A stretch of 35,061 nt of DNA from Hymenobacter rubripertinctus (GCF_003583925.1 NZ_QYCN01000002.1:178784-213844); one strand, 5' to 3'; positions 9,457 to 17,225 are shown, numbered from the stretch's first letter. A program made the numbers and translations. Notes: generated by a model not told the origin, from the sequence alone.

Positions 9457-10275
9457 CTAATGCTGAGCAAAAGCCAGCAGCGCAGCGTCCAGTTCGAGCA
9501 GGGAGGAATGATAAGCCGCCTCTTCGGGGCCGTGCGCAAACACCACGGTACCGTCTTTGATACGCCGGATAATGGCCGGAGCTTCGGCCGACGGCAGCGC
9601 CGGGCAGCCCTGGCTGCGGCCCAACCGTCCGTGACGCTGCACAAAAGCCGGGCTCACGTAGTCGGCCCCGTGCACGACCACCGCCCGGCTGCGGGCATTG
9701 GTGTTGTAGCCCGCATCCACCCCTTCCAGCCGCAACGACAGGCCGTGTTTGCCCTGATAGGTGTGGCTGGTTACGTAGAAGCCGAGGCTGCTCATCTCGG
9801 AGCCCTCCCGGTTCGAAAAGGTACGCGCGAATTCTTCTCCCGTATTTTTGCCGTGGGCTACCAGGCTGTGGTGCACCAGCCGCCCCTGGCTCAGGTCGAT
9901 TACCCACAACCGTTCCCGGGTGCTCGACTGACTGAAGTCGATGATGCTGAGGGTATGGCAGCGGGCGCTGATCAGGCCCCGCTGTTGCAGGTTATAGAAG
10001 CCGATCAGGGCCTTGCGGTACACCTGAACGGGCAGGCCGCTGCCCATCAGGTTGGCCTGAACGTATGTTTGAGCCACGTTCTGCTCAAAAGCAGCCGTAT
10101 ACGCGGCCCGCTCGGCCACGCTCAGCCGGGTGGGGGCAGTGGCCTCCGGGGCAGAAGCAATGCGGGAGGCAGTGGCCGGCAGTGCGGGGGGCCGGGCTGG
10201 AGCAGCGCCGGCGGGGAGCAGGCAGGAAAAACACGTCAGGAAAAGACCGGCAGTAATCGTCGGTAAGTTCGGCAT
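9457..10275 (-). CDS. Murein L,D-transpeptidase catalytic-domain protein (YkuD_2)
   Basis: A 272-aa secreted protein with a signal peptide (about 1-25, cleavage near AGAAPA) and an Ala/Pro-rich linker to about residue 50. The catalytic region has VVVHGADY with H202 and GRSQGCPALP with C224, which is the His-Gly plus Ser-x-Gly-Cys arrangement of the L,D-transpeptidase family (PF13645 type, with Pro after the Cys). L,D-transpeptidases form 3-3 peptide crosslinks or attach proteins to peptidoglycan in the periplasm; which applies here is unknown. ATG 10275 gives the signal peptide. The gene is divergent from the small lipoprotein gene at 10399. Confidence 0.9.
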   Translation of the reverse strand: MPNLPTITAGLFLTCFSCLLPAGAAPARPPALPATASRIASAPEATAPTRLSVAERAAYTAAFEQNVAQTYVQANLMGSGLPVQVYRKALIGFYNLQQRGLISARCHTLSIIDFSQSSTRERLWVIDLSQGRLVHHSLVAHGKNTGEEFARTFSNREGSEMSSLGFYVTSHTYQGKHGLSLRLEGVDAGYNTNARSRAVVVHGADYVSPAFVQRHGRLGRSQGCPALPSAEAPAIIRRIKDGTVVFAHGPEEAAYHSSLLELDAALLAFAQH

Positions 10276-10398
10276 CGGCTAGGATAGAGTAGTCGGGGCG
10301 AATGAATTTGAAGGTACCTTGCAGAGCTACGCAGCCTGGGATCAGCCAAAAATAGCACTTTTTCCTCAGCTAACCCTGCCCCTCTTACATACTTGCCC

Positions 10399-10803
10399 AT
10401 GAAAATCGTTCCTGCTTTGGTCGTGCGTGCCACCGTCGGACTGGCCGTGCTCTCGTTTTCAGGTTGCGGCCACAACCTGCCGGAACTGCCGGACTTTGAT
10501 TCTGCCGCTTGGCGGGCCGACCCCTACGGCTGCCGCAACCAGCGCGCGGCCCTGCTGCCGGTGCTGGCCCGCCACCGCAACGACCTGTTTGAAGCCCGTA
10601 TCAATGATATTACGGCCGTTCTGGGTCACCCCGACGAAGAAGAACTAGGTGAGCAGAGCGACAAAGTGTACATCTATTACGTAACGCCGGGTCCGCAATG
10701 CGGCCCCGGCCACCCTCGTGCCGCCCGCAACAGGGTCATGCTTCGTAGCGGAGCTACCGGCACGGTCACGGAGGTTATCCTGCCCGTTCTGGCTGAACAG
10801 TAA
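10399..10803 (+). CDS. Small lipoprotein, SmpA/BamE-like in outline
   Basis: A 134-aa protein with a hydrophobic signal and candidate lipobox FSGC (C23). The middle has RINDITAVLGHPDEEE and a following KVYIYYVTPGP strand, reminiscent of the small SmpA/BamE-like fold where a helix with L-G-x-P-D precedes beta strands. That resemblance is from pattern only and I would not assign BamE function. Cysteines at about 44 and 102 could form a disulphide. ATG 10399 was preferred over a TTG two codons upstream. An intrinsic terminator follows 70 nt downstream. Confidence 0.75.
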   Translation: MKIVPALVVRATVGLAVLSFSGCGHNLPELPDFDSAAWRADPYGCRNQRAALLPVLARHRNDLFEARINDITAVLGHPDEEELGEQSDKVYIYYVTPGPQCGPGHPRAARNRVMLRSGATGTVTEVILPVLAEQ

Positions 10804-10873
10804 TATAATTATTCCATTTATCAGCTTACTTTTACAAAGCTGCCGGGGCTCGTTGCCGGTACCTGAATCAGTT

Positions 10874-10911
10874 AAAAAGCGCCGCCTCCCAGACTGGAAG
10901 CGGCGCTTTTT
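10874..10911. terminator. Intrinsic terminator, usable on both strands
   Basis: Arms AAAAAGCGCCGC (10874-10885) and GCGGCGCTTTTT (10900-10911) surround a 14-nt centre that can pair further (CTCC/GGAAG). It lies between the convergent lipoprotein gene (ends 10803) and the secreted small protein (ends 10948). Confidence 0.85.
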
Positions 10912-10947
10912 CATGTGTTGGGCCAACGGGCTGAAAACCGGGTCGGC

Positions 10948-11346
10948 TCACCCCAGCCCCCCTTCGTTGGCGGCAGGAACCGGCACGGCTTCAGGCTGCT
11001 CGCTGCGGAGCATACTGAGTTGGGAAGGGGTCAGAATCCGGCCGCATTCGGCCTCGTACTGGGCCTGCAACTCGGCCAGCCTGACGCTTCGCTCCAGTGG
11101 GTTTTCCTGGAATTGCCAGCTGATTTCCTCCGTACGGGCCAGCTTGATCTTGTTTACGTCGCGCAGTTGAATGTACTGGGCCTCATTGAGGCGGAGCTGC
11201 CGGCTCATCTGCCGGGTCAGATCCTCCACCCGCGCGGCCGAAGGATCGGGATTGCCGGGACGTTCCGCGTAACGGTCCTTCATCTGGGCGTGAGCGGCGG
11301 TGCTTACAGTGCCCAGGAGAGTGAGAATGAGAAGAAGAGCTTTCAT
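10948..11346 (-). CDS. Small secreted protein, paralog A of three
   Basis: A 132-aa protein with a clear signal peptide (1-20, cleaved near AAHA-Q), so exported to the periplasm or beyond. After it come two conserved blocks: RLNEAQYIQLRDVNKIKL and AELQAQYEAECGRILTPSQL. The same blocks, diverged, occur in the proteins at 26759-27124 and 27309-27677. The predicted structure is mainly helical. The layout (helix with an L-x-E-x-Q-Y motif, then a second helix ending in L-x-P-x-Q) recalls Spy/CpxP-like periplasmic proteins that bear the LTPxQ motif, but this is weak. ATG 11346 starts the signal peptide. The gene lies downstream of an AT-rich region with a good candidate promoter. No function is known to me. 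Confidence 0.8.
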   Translation of the reverse strand: MKALLLILTLLGTVSTAAHAQMKDRYAERPGNPDPSAARVEDLTRQMSRQLRLNEAQYIQLRDVNKIKLARTEEISWQFQENPLERSVRLAELQAQYEAECGRILTPSQLSMLRSEQPEAVPVPAANEGGLG

Positions 11347-11446
11347 AAAACGGTGGTGGAAAGCATACGAGTAACGTACTACTTGGTGTGTAGGCCTAGA
11401 ACTTGTCGGAGGTGAGAAAGATTCCCCGCTTGACACGTATTTCATA

Positions 11447-11478
11447 CAAATATATATATTAAAAGTCACATTCAGAAA
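11447..11478 (-). promoter_or_regulatory. Candidate Bacteroidota sigma-A promoter for paralog A
   Basis: On the reverse strand TTTC (11478-11475) is followed after 20 nt by TATATTTG (11454-11447), matching the TTTG-N19-TAnnTTTG pattern with one base off in the -33 box. It lies in an AT-rich stretch about 100 nt upstream of the start at 11346. Confidence 0.5.
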
Positions 11479-11558
11479 CCTTTTTCATACTTACAGACAA
11501 TTTATTATTTAAATAATCACTTTAAATACACTACTGGTTTATTAAGCCAGCGCATAAG

Positions 11559-11587
11559 AAAGGCTGACCCGTGTGGGGCCAGCCTTT
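11559..11587 (-). terminator. Hairpin after the DUF4199 gene
   Basis: AAAGGCTGACCC (11559-11570) pairs imperfectly with GGGGCCAGCCTTT (11575-11587). It lies 22 nt past the DUF4199 stop on the reverse strand and is followed there by TTTCTT. The remainder of the 11347-11609 gap is AT-rich and holds the promoter noted above but no gene that I can see. Confidence 0.65.
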
Positions 11588-11609
11588 GTCAGTCAGCTAC
11601 TTACGAAGC

Positions 11610-12083
11610 CTACTCCAGGCCTGTCAGGGGTTTGTGGTCGGGGCTTTTATAGTATTGCATGGCAATCAGGGAGATGATGACGCCGGACATGGCCCCTTGC
11701 AGGATAATGGCCAGAAAGGCAATGGTAACCGACAAATCGAACCCAAACAGATCCTGGGCCCGGATGTCGTTCATGATGGAGCGGTTGAGTACCCCGGCGT
11801 AGAAGATAAAAAAGAAGGCAAAAGCCACCGAGGCCACTACGGCCGTAATAATACCGGTGCCAAAGCCGTGCAGATACGGCATCCGGCCGTGGCGGCTACG
11901 CTTGTAGTGAACAATGGCTACGCAGATGCCAACGGCCAGCAGCAGCCCGTTCAGGAAGCTCAGCTCAATGCGCTCAGTCAGGCCAAACAAGGAAGCCAGC
12001 ACAAAGTACACCATCATGCCTACGGCCGTCAGTAAGCCATAACGAACCCCGTTGGTTTCGGGCGTAAGATTGGTATCAGCCAT
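11610..12083 (-). CDS. DUF4199-family membrane protein
   Basis: A 157-aa protein with four predicted membrane helices (about 13-33, 41-60, 74-97 and 118-141). The third helix is rich in Phe (AFAFFFIFYAGVLN), and the arrangement fits DUF4199, a family largely restricted to Bacteroidota and of unknown function. The inner-membrane location is inferred. ATG 12083 gives a short hydrophilic N-terminus (MADTNLTPETNG) ahead of helix 1; a longer upstream reading adds basic low-complexity sequence and was rejected. It is divergent from the ABC-F ATPase. Confidence 0.85.
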   Translation of the reverse strand: MADTNLTPETNGVRYGLLTAVGMMVYFVLASLFGLTERIELSFLNGLLLAVGICVAIVHYKRSRHGRMPYLHGFGTGIITAVVASVAFAFFFIFYAGVLNRSIMNDIRAQDLFGFDLSVTIAFLAIILQGAMSGVIISLIAMQYYKSPDHKPLTGLE

Positions 12084-12167
12084 GAGGAAAGGGATTAGAG
12101 AGTGAAAGATATTTTTCGGATCGGTGACCAGTACCGGAACTCCCGCCCCGAGCCAGGTGGTTGGGTA

Positions 12168-12187
12168 CCGCCGCCCCGGGGCGGCGG
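12168..12187. repeat. 20-bp perfect GC palindrome in a divergent intergenic region
   Basis: CCGCCGCCCCGGGGCGGCGG is a perfect two-fold palindrome in the 299-nt gap between DUF4199 and the ABC-F gene. There is no T-tract, so a terminator is unlikely; it could be an operator or chance in GC-rich DNA. Confidence 0.5.
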
Positions 12188-12235
12188 CTGGCACTCCGCT
12201 TCTAACTCTATACCCGGCTGAGGGCAAGGTTGTTG

Positions 12236-12316
12236 TAAATTTGGGTTGTTTTTTCACCCGATCCGGCCGTGGTCTGCTTTTCCGTCGGCACGGGCGGGGC
12301 ATTTTCCGTACTTTTG
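12236..12316 (+). promoter_or_regulatory. Two candidate -7 boxes upstream of the ABC-F gene
   Basis: TAAATTTG (12236-12243) and TACTTTTG (12309-12316) both match TAnnTTTG. Neither has a clear TTTG at the expected -33 distance, so support is weak. They lie 140 and 67 nt upstream of the ATG at 12383. Confidence 0.3.
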
Positions 12317-12382
12317 TGGGCCGGCAGTCCATGCATTGGGCTACACGGCCGGTTTTTCCGCGTTTTTCCGCATTTCTCCTAT

Positions 12383-14005
12383 ATGATCAGCACCTCCAAC
12401 GTAAGCCTGCGCTACGGCAAGCGCGTCCTCTTTGAAGACGTATCTATCAAATTCATGCCCGGCAACGTGTATGGCCTCATCGGGGCCAACGGGGCCGGTA
12501 AGTCTACGTTTCTGAAAATCCTGTCGGGTGAGATTGAGCCCAACACCGGCTCGGTAGACATGCCCAAGGGCTCGCGCCTGTCGGTGCTCAAGCAGGACCA
12601 GTTCGCGGCCGACGCCTTTCCGGTGCTCCAGACCGTGATGATGGGCCATACCAGCCTCTGGAAAGTGATGGAGGAAAAAGATGCCCTCTACGCCAAGGCA
12701 GATTTCTCGGACGCCGATGGCGAGCGGGCCGCCGAGCTCGAAGGCGAGTTTGCCGACCTCGAAGGCTGGAACGCCGAGTACGAGGCCGCCGAGCTGCTTT
12801 CGGGCCTGGGCATTGCCGAAGACAAGCACCAGACGCTGATGGGTGACCTGGGCAGTTCCGACAAAGTACGGGTGCTGCTGGCCCAGGCCCTGTTCGGTAA
12901 TCCCGACGTGCTACTGCTCGACGAACCCACCAACGGCCTCGACGCCGAAACGGTCCTCTGGCTCGAGAACTTCCTCGACTCGTTCCAGAACACCGTGATT
13001 GTGGTCAGCCACGACCGCCACTTCCTCGACGCGGTGTGTAACTACATGGCCGACCTCGACTTCTCGAAGATTACCATGTACCCCGGCAACTACTCGTTCT
13101 GGTACGAGAGCAGCCAGCTCGTGCTGCGCCAGCGCCAGGAGGTGAACAAGAAAACTGAGGACAAGCGCAAGGAGCTGGAAGAGTTCGTGCGGCGCTTCTC
13201 GGCCAACGCCTCCAAGAGTAAGCAGGCCACCTCGCGCCAGAAGCTGCTCCAGAAGCTCACCCTGGAAGAAATCAAGCCCAGCTCGCGCAAGTATCCCTAC
13301 ATTGCCTTTAAGCCCGAGCGCGAGGCCGGCAACCAGCTGCTGACGGTGGAAAACCTGAGCGCCAAAGTAGACGGCCAGACCGTGTTCCGCAACGTCTCGT
13401 TCATGCTCGACAAGGGCGACAAGGTGGCCATTGTGAGCCGCGACGACCGGGCCTCTTCCCTGCTGTTCGACATCCTGTTTGAGCAGATCAAGGCCGCTAC
13501 CGGCGAGTTCAACTGGGGCACCACCATCACGCCCAGCTACTTCCCCAAGGAGAACACCGAGTTCTTCGATACCGACCTGAACCTGGTGGATTGGCTGCGC
13601 CAGTACAGCACCGAGAAGGACGAGTCGTTTATCCGGGGCTTCCTGGGCCGGATGCTGTTTTCGGGCGATGAGTCGCAGAAGAAGTCGAACGTGCTGAGCG
13701 GGGGCGAGAAGGTGCGCTGCATGCTCAGCAAAATGATGATGGAAGCCGGCAACGTGCTCGTGCTCGACGACCCGACTAACCACCTGGACCTGGAGAGCAT
13801 CACGGCCCTCAACAACTCGTTGCAGGAATTCAACGGCACCCTGCTGTTTGCCTCCCACGATTTGCAGGTGATTGAAACCGTGGCCAACCGCATCATCGAA
13901 CTCACGCCGGATGGAATTATTGACCGCCGGATGACGTACGAAGAGTATCTGTCCGACGAAAATATCAAGGCCCAGCGCCGCAAGATGTATCAGTTGGTAT
14001 CGTAA
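12383..14005 (+). CDS. ABC-F family ATPase, YbiT-like, with one degenerate ATP site
   Basis: A 540-aa protein with two ABC domains and no membrane segment, aligning by eye along its length with E. coli YbiT. NBD1 has Walker A GANGAGKS (34-41), Walker B LLLDEP with E181 and switch H210, but its signature is degraded (DLGSSDKV near 155-162). The linker (about 240-300) contains the RRFSANASKSKQATSR region, the usual ribosome/tRNA-contacting segment. NBD2 keeps the signature LSGGE (438-442) and H492, but its Walker A is replaced by VSRDDRASS (351-359), and the catalytic Glu of Walker B is Asp (LVLDDPTNHLD, D463). One composite ATP site should therefore be active and the other dead. ABC-F proteins act on the ribosomal E site in translation. 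ATG 12383 was chosen because the first beta strand starts there. Confidence 0.93.
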   Translation: MISTSNVSLRYGKRVLFEDVSIKFMPGNVYGLIGANGAGKSTFLKILSGEIEPNTGSVDMPKGSRLSVLKQDQFAADAFPVLQTVMMGHTSLWKVMEEKDALYAKADFSDADGERAAELEGEFADLEGWNAEYEAAELLSGLGIAEDKHQTLMGDLGSSDKVRVLLAQALFGNPDVLLLDEPTNGLDAETVLWLENFLDSFQNTVIVVSHDRHFLDAVCNYMADLDFSKITMYPGNYSFWYESSQLVLRQRQEVNKKTEDKRKELEEFVRRFSANASKSKQATSRQKLLQKLTLEEIKPSSRKYPYIAFKPEREAGNQLLTVENLSAKVDGQTVFRNVSFMLDKGDKVAIVSRDDRASSLLFDILFEQIKAATGEFNWGTTITPSYFPKENTEFFDTDLNLVDWLRQYSTEKDESFIRGFLGRMLFSGDESQKKSNVLSGGEKVRCMLSKMMMEAGNVLVLDDPTNHLDLESITALNNSLQEFNGTLLFASHDLQVIETVANRIIELTPDGIIDRRMTYEEYLSDENIKAQRRKMYQLVS

Positions 14006-14024
14006 TTACGTTCTTACAGGCACC

Positions 14025-14813
14025 ATGAAACGACTCCTTTTCTTGCTGCTATTTGGTGGGGCCAGCCTGGGGCTGGCCCCTACCGTTTGGGCCCAGCGCA
14101 CCGATAGCACCCGCACCGTGAAGCCCCAATTGAATACGGCCCCGCCCGGCTCGGCGCCCGTGCCCACCGCGCCGCCCGTGTACCAGCCCGCCCCAACGGC
14201 CCCAGCTCCTACCACGCCGCCTCCCGACGCCACGCCCGACCCCAATGTGCCGGCCTCCCGCGCCCCCTACGACCCCAGCCGCCCCTCGGGCATGGATCTG
14301 CCCCAGCGCCCGGGCGTAGCCGCGCCGCCCCCGCCGTTGCGCAAGTATTTTCTCTATACCAACCTCGGGCTGGGCTTCAGCGGCTATAATGGCTACAATC
14401 AGTTCAGCGCCAGCATTGCGCCGGCAGTGGGCTACCGGTTTTCGGAGCGTTTCGCGGCCGGACCTGGTATTTCGTACGCCTACAACCACTACTCGTTCGG
14501 CAACGGCGGCCCCTCCATCAGCACCAAGAGTCTGGGATTTAAAGGCTTCGCGCAGTTTATCGTGTACAAGGAGTTTTTCGTGCACGGTGAATACGAGGTA
14601 ACCAATGCCGAAGTGTTGGGCTACGACCTGCTCGGCAACCTGGGCGTGTACAAGAATACGGTAGCAACGCCCCTGGCCGGCGTGGGTTACCGGAACCGAT
14701 TCAGCGACCGGGCGGCCGCCGACATTGTGGTACTCTACAACTTCAACGATGGGTTTAATGATATTTATGGGCAGCCGGTCATCCGTTTTAGCTTCCTGTT
14801 TGATCTCAAGTAA
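14025..14813 (+). CDS. Outer-membrane beta-barrel protein with Pro-rich linker
   Basis: A 262-aa protein with a signal peptide (cleaved after VWAQ, about residue 24), a Pro/Ala/Thr-rich linker (about 38-105, with repeated APTAPP-like units) and a C-terminal region (107-262) of alternating aromatic strands such as YFLYTNLGLGFSGYNGY and VGYRFSERFAAGPGISYAYN. The pattern indicates a small 8-stranded outer-membrane barrel of the porin/OmpW-like type. The chain ends FSFLFDLK instead of a terminal aromatic, so the last strand is slightly atypical. It starts 19 nt after the ABC-F stop, which suggests cotranscription. A terminator follows. The ligand is unknown. Confidence 0.75.
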   Translation: MKRLLFLLLFGGASLGLAPTVWAQRTDSTRTVKPQLNTAPPGSAPVPTAPPVYQPAPTAPAPTTPPPDATPDPNVPASRAPYDPSRPSGMDLPQRPGVAAPPPPLRKYFLYTNLGLGFSGYNGYNQFSASIAPAVGYRFSERFAAGPGISYAYNHYSFGNGGPSISTKSLGFKGFAQFIVYKEFFVHGEYEVTNAEVLGYDLLGNLGVYKNTVATPLAGVGYRNRFSDRAAADIVVLYNFNDGFNDIYGQPVIRFSFLFDLK

Positions 14814-14833
14814 GCCTACCGGTTCCAGTTCAA

Positions 14834-14873
14834 GCCAAAAAAACCCGCTCAGCTATTGAGCGGGTTTTTTGGC
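14834..14873. terminator. Intrinsic terminator after the barrel gene, bidirectional
   Basis: GCCAAAAAAACCCGCTCA (14834-14851) pairs with TGAGCGGGTTTTTTGGC (14857-14873), with one extra A on the left. It is 20 nt past the stop at 14813 and faces the reverse-strand miniprotein gene. Confidence 0.9.
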
Positions 14874-14925
14874 TTTTCAGACTAAAGTTTCGGTCAGTTT
14901 CCCGGCCGAAAAGGAGGGCTGGTAG

Positions 14926-15084
14926 CTAGACTGCGCTACCGCCGCGTATTACGCGCAGCAGAATGGCAATGATGGCAATAACGAGCAGGATGTGGATCAG
15001 ACCACCACCAACGTGCATACCGAAGTAGCCAACAGCCCAGAGAATGATCAGAATTACGGCGATGATGTACAGCAGATTGCCCAT
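14926..15084 (-). CDS. lmo0937-family small membrane protein
   Basis: A 52-aa, almost entirely hydrophobic protein with two helices (about 3-22 and 27-46) joined by a GMHVGGG turn and ending RVIRGGSAV. The MGNLLYIIAVILIILWAVGYFG-type start and IHILLVIAIIAILLRVI core are typical of the lmo0937 family, found in many bacteria and often stress-related, though function is not established. ATG 15084 was selected; upstream in-frame sequence is hydrophilic and starts in a purine-rich tract. Confidence 0.8.
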   Translation of the reverse strand: MGNLLYIIAVILIILWAVGYFGMHVGGGLIHILLVIAIIAILLRVIRGGSAV

Positions 15085-15427
15085 GATTGAAAAGGGAGAG
15101 AGTTGGGGAAAGAGAAAGGGGGAAAGAGAAAAGGGAGGTTCCCGGCCTGTATCGGGTGATTTTGCGGCGGGAAGCCATTCTGCGGGTTTGTACGCACGCT
15201 TTCGGGCAAAAGGTTTAATTTCTATCTGACTATTTTCCATTATTGCAATAAAAAGACACCTGGTGCCCATAAAAAAGCACTTTTTTAGCCGCCCGAAAAT
15301 GCGAGTAACCGGTCACTTCGGTGGGCTGGGGAATTGGGTCGGCCACCGTTTCGGGTTAGCTTTGCGGCGGCGCATTCGGCTTTTGGCCGGTTCGTGCCTA
15401 CCTCCCACCCACTTTTCCCCCACCCCT
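15085..15427. other. 343-nt divergent intergenic region
   Basis: No gene is supported here. It contains a purine-rich tract on the + strand (15089-15139, GGGAGAGAGTTGGGGAAAGA and similar), which is the pyrimidine-rich leader of the lmo0937-like gene on the other strand. A short AT-rich stretch follows (15216-15253), then the candidate promoter at 15334-15364 for the dehydrogenase. Confidence 0.6.
15334..15364 (+). promoter_or_regulatory. Candidate promoter for the 3-hydroxyacyl-CoA dehydrogenase
   Basis: TTG at 15334-15336 is followed after 20 nt by TAGCTTTG (15357-15364), close to TTTG-N19-TAnnTTTG. It lies 64 nt upstream of the ATG at 15428. Confidence 0.45.
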
Positions 15428-16312
15428 ATGAATGTTGCCGTTATTGGCTCGGGCACCATGGGCAATGGCATTGCGCACGTATTCGCGCAACATGGCTTTG
15501 CCGTCGCTCTTATCGATATCAACCAAGCCGCCCTCGACAAGGGCCTGGCCACCATTGGCAAAAACCTGGACCGCCAGGTAAGTAAGGGCAGCCTCGCGGA
15601 AGCCGATAAAACGGCCACCCTCGGCCGCCTGACTACTTACACCAGCCTCTCGGAAGGCGTGCTCAACGCCGACCTGGTGGTGGAGGCCGCCACCGAAAAC
15701 GTGGAGCTCAAGCTCAATATCTTCCGCGAGATTGACCAGTATGCCCCCGAGACGGCTATTCTGGCTACCAACACGTCGTCTATTTCCATTACCCGCATTG
15801 CAGCCGTTACCAAGCGCCCGGCCCAGGTCATTGGGATGCACTTTATGAATCCGGTGCCGGTGATGAAGCTGGTGGAAGTTATTCGGGGCTACGCCACTTC
15901 CGACGAGGTGACGACCCGGGTCATGGACCTGTCGCGGCAATTAGGCAAAACGCCCACCGAAGTCAACGACTTCCCCGGCTTCGTGGCCAACCGTATTCTG
16001 ATGCCCATGATCAATGAGGCCATCATTACGCTGCACGAGGGCGTGGCCGGCGTCGAAGAAATCGACACCGTGATGAAGCTGGGCATGGCCCACCCCATGG
16101 GACCACTGCAACTGGCCGATTTCATCGGCCTCGATGTGTGCCTGGCCATTATGCGGGTGCTGCACGACGGCCTGGGCAACCCCAAGTACGCCCCCTGCCC
16201 GCTGCTGGTGAACATGGTGATGGCCGGCCGCCTGGGCGTGAAGTCGGGCGAAGGCTTCTACGCCTGGAGCCACGGCACCAAAGAGCTCGTAGTTGCCCCC
16301 CACTTCAGGTAA
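15428..16312 (+). CDS. 3-hydroxyacyl-CoA (3-hydroxybutyryl-CoA) dehydrogenase
   Basis: A 294-aa NAD(P)-dependent dehydrogenase that interconverts 3-hydroxyacyl-CoA and 3-oxoacyl-CoA. The dinucleotide-binding motif GSGTMGNG lies at 7-14. VVEAATEN and TNTSSISIT mark the Rossmann domain, and the catalytic His is expected in GMHFMNPVPVMKLVE (H of MHFMNP). The C-terminal helical domain has DFPGFVANRILMPMINEA and GVKSGEGFY. Length matches the short Hbd/PaaH type, not the multifunctional FadB. ATG 15428 begins the first beta strand; upstream codons are unrelated. No thiolase or crotonase gene is adjacent, so whether it serves beta-oxidation, phenylacetate or butanoyl metabolism cannot be told. Cytoplasmic. 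Confidence 0.93.
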   Translation: MNVAVIGSGTMGNGIAHVFAQHGFAVALIDINQAALDKGLATIGKNLDRQVSKGSLAEADKTATLGRLTTYTSLSEGVLNADLVVEAATENVELKLNIFREIDQYAPETAILATNTSSISITRIAAVTKRPAQVIGMHFMNPVPVMKLVEVIRGYATSDEVTTRVMDLSRQLGKTPTEVNDFPGFVANRILMPMINEAIITLHEGVAGVEEIDTVMKLGMAHPMGPLQLADFIGLDVCLAIMRVLHDGLGNPKYAPCPLLVNMVMAGRLGVKSGEGFYAWSHGTKELVVAPHFR

Positions 16313-16319
16313 TTGCAGC

Positions 16320-16502
16320 TGTTGCAGATGATTGGAGGCCACTGATTCGTTCGGCTATGGCATGGAGCACACCGAAAGCCAGGTGCAGGCCGTTACCACA
16401 ACTGGCGGGCATGACCGAAAGCGGGAATTTGAACAGCTTCCCTCCTTCGTGCGTTATACTGCCGCCGCTGAACGAATCAGCGGCATCCAATCATCTGCAA
16501 CA
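16320..16502. repeat. Long-armed inverted repeat between hydroxyacyl-CoA dehydrogenase and msrA
   Basis: Arms 16320-16351 and 16471-16502 match at 30 of 32 positions as reverse complements (TGTTGCAGATGATTGGA and ACTGATTCGTT portions). They bracket a 119-nt centre. The element starts 8 nt after one stop and ends 12 nt before the msrA ATG. Short open frames across it look like by-products of the symmetry. Confidence 0.8.
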
Positions 16503-16513
16503 TCTGTGATTAT

Positions 16514-17050
16514 ATGGAACAAGCCACGTTTGGCGGCGGCTGCTTTTGGTGCACCGAAGCCGTATTTCAGCATTTAAAGGGCGTGGATAAAGTCGTGTCG
16601 GGTTACACCGGCGGGCGCATCGCCAACCCCACCTACAAGGAAGTGTGCAGCGGCCTGACGGGCCACAACGAGGTGATCCAGGTAACTTACGACCCGGCCG
16701 TTGTCCGCTACGAGGAGTTGCTGGAGGTTTTCTGGAAAACCCACGACCCCACCACCCTCAACCGCCAGGGCAACGATGCGGGTACGCAGTACCGCTCGGG
16801 CGTGTACACCCACAACGACGAGCAGCAGCGCCTGGCCACGGCCTACAAGCAGCAGCTCACCGCAGCCAATGCCTTCGACGGCCCCATCACGACGGAAATC
16901 CTGCCCCTGCCGGTGTTCTACCCGGCCGAAGCCTACCACCAGAACTATTACAATCTGAACGGCTCGCAGCCCTACTGCCAGTTTGTGGTCAAGAGCAAGG
17001 TAGACAAGGTAAAAGCCGTGTTCGGCGACAAGCTGAAAGCGGCGGTTTAG
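16514..17050 (+). CDS. msrA: Peptide-methionine (S)-S-oxide reductase
   Basis: A 178-aa MsrA that reduces methionine-S-sulfoxide in proteins and free form, regenerated through thioredoxin. The catalytic motif GCFWC lies at 9-13 (nucleophile C10). Further hallmarks are GYTGG (30-34), GHNEVIQVTYDP (50-61), DPTTLNRQGND (78-88), GTQYRS (90-95) and YHQNY (141-145). C155 near the C-terminus (SQPYCQF) could act as resolving Cys. C13 and C45 are further candidates. ATG 16514 gives the usual short MEQATFGGGCFWC start. No msrB is fused or adjacent. No signal peptide, so cytoplasmic. Confidence 0.97.
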   Translation: MEQATFGGGCFWCTEAVFQHLKGVDKVVSGYTGGRIANPTYKEVCSGLTGHNEVIQVTYDPAVVRYEELLEVFWKTHDPTTLNRQGNDAGTQYRSGVYTHNDEQQRLATAYKQQLTAANAFDGPITTEILPLPVFYPAEAYHQNYYNLNGSQPYCQFVVKSKVDKVKAVFGDKLKAAV

Positions 17051-17053
17051 CCC

Positions 17054-17196
17054 GCTGAACCGGCATAAAAAGAACTGTCATCCTGAGCGCAGCGAAGGAC
17101 CTTATCACGTTGGAATCAGTCGTTGATACGGCTGTTTTTGCGTAATAAGGTCCTTTGCTGCGCTCAGGATGACAGTTCTTTTTATGCCGGTTCAGC
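17054..17196. repeat. 52-nt-arm inverted repeat with CTGTCATCCTGAGCGCAGCG core
   Basis: Arms 17054-17105 and 17145-17196 are reverse complements at 51 of 52 positions (the exception gives a G-T pair), with a 39-nt centre. It starts 4 nt after the msrA stop and ends 29 nt before the stop of the convergent gene. I recognise the GTCATCCTGAGCG-AGCGAAGGA core as a common intergenic repeat in many bacterial genomes, including Hymenobacter; copy number here needs a genome search. Confidence 0.92.
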
Positions 17197-17225
17197 AGTT
17201 TATACCACCGGTTCAGCTCAGCAAT

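Noticed and set aside
12269..12382. Extended N-terminus of the ABC-F protein from a GTG at 12269
   Set aside because: The extra 38 residues have no ABC-F similarity and cross candidate promoter boxes; ATG 12383 precedes the first conserved strand directly.
16332..16577. Short frames on both strands across 16305-16577 that encode similar peptides (ISG-QSSAT endings)
   Set aside because: The similarity comes from the inverted repeat at 16320-16502 read from both arms; the forward frame also runs into msrA in a different phase and has no independent support.
17051..17225. CRISPR-like or insertion-sequence origin for the paired repeats at 17054-17196
   Set aside because: Only two arms, inverted rather than direct, no spacers and no transposase frame in the 39-nt centre.
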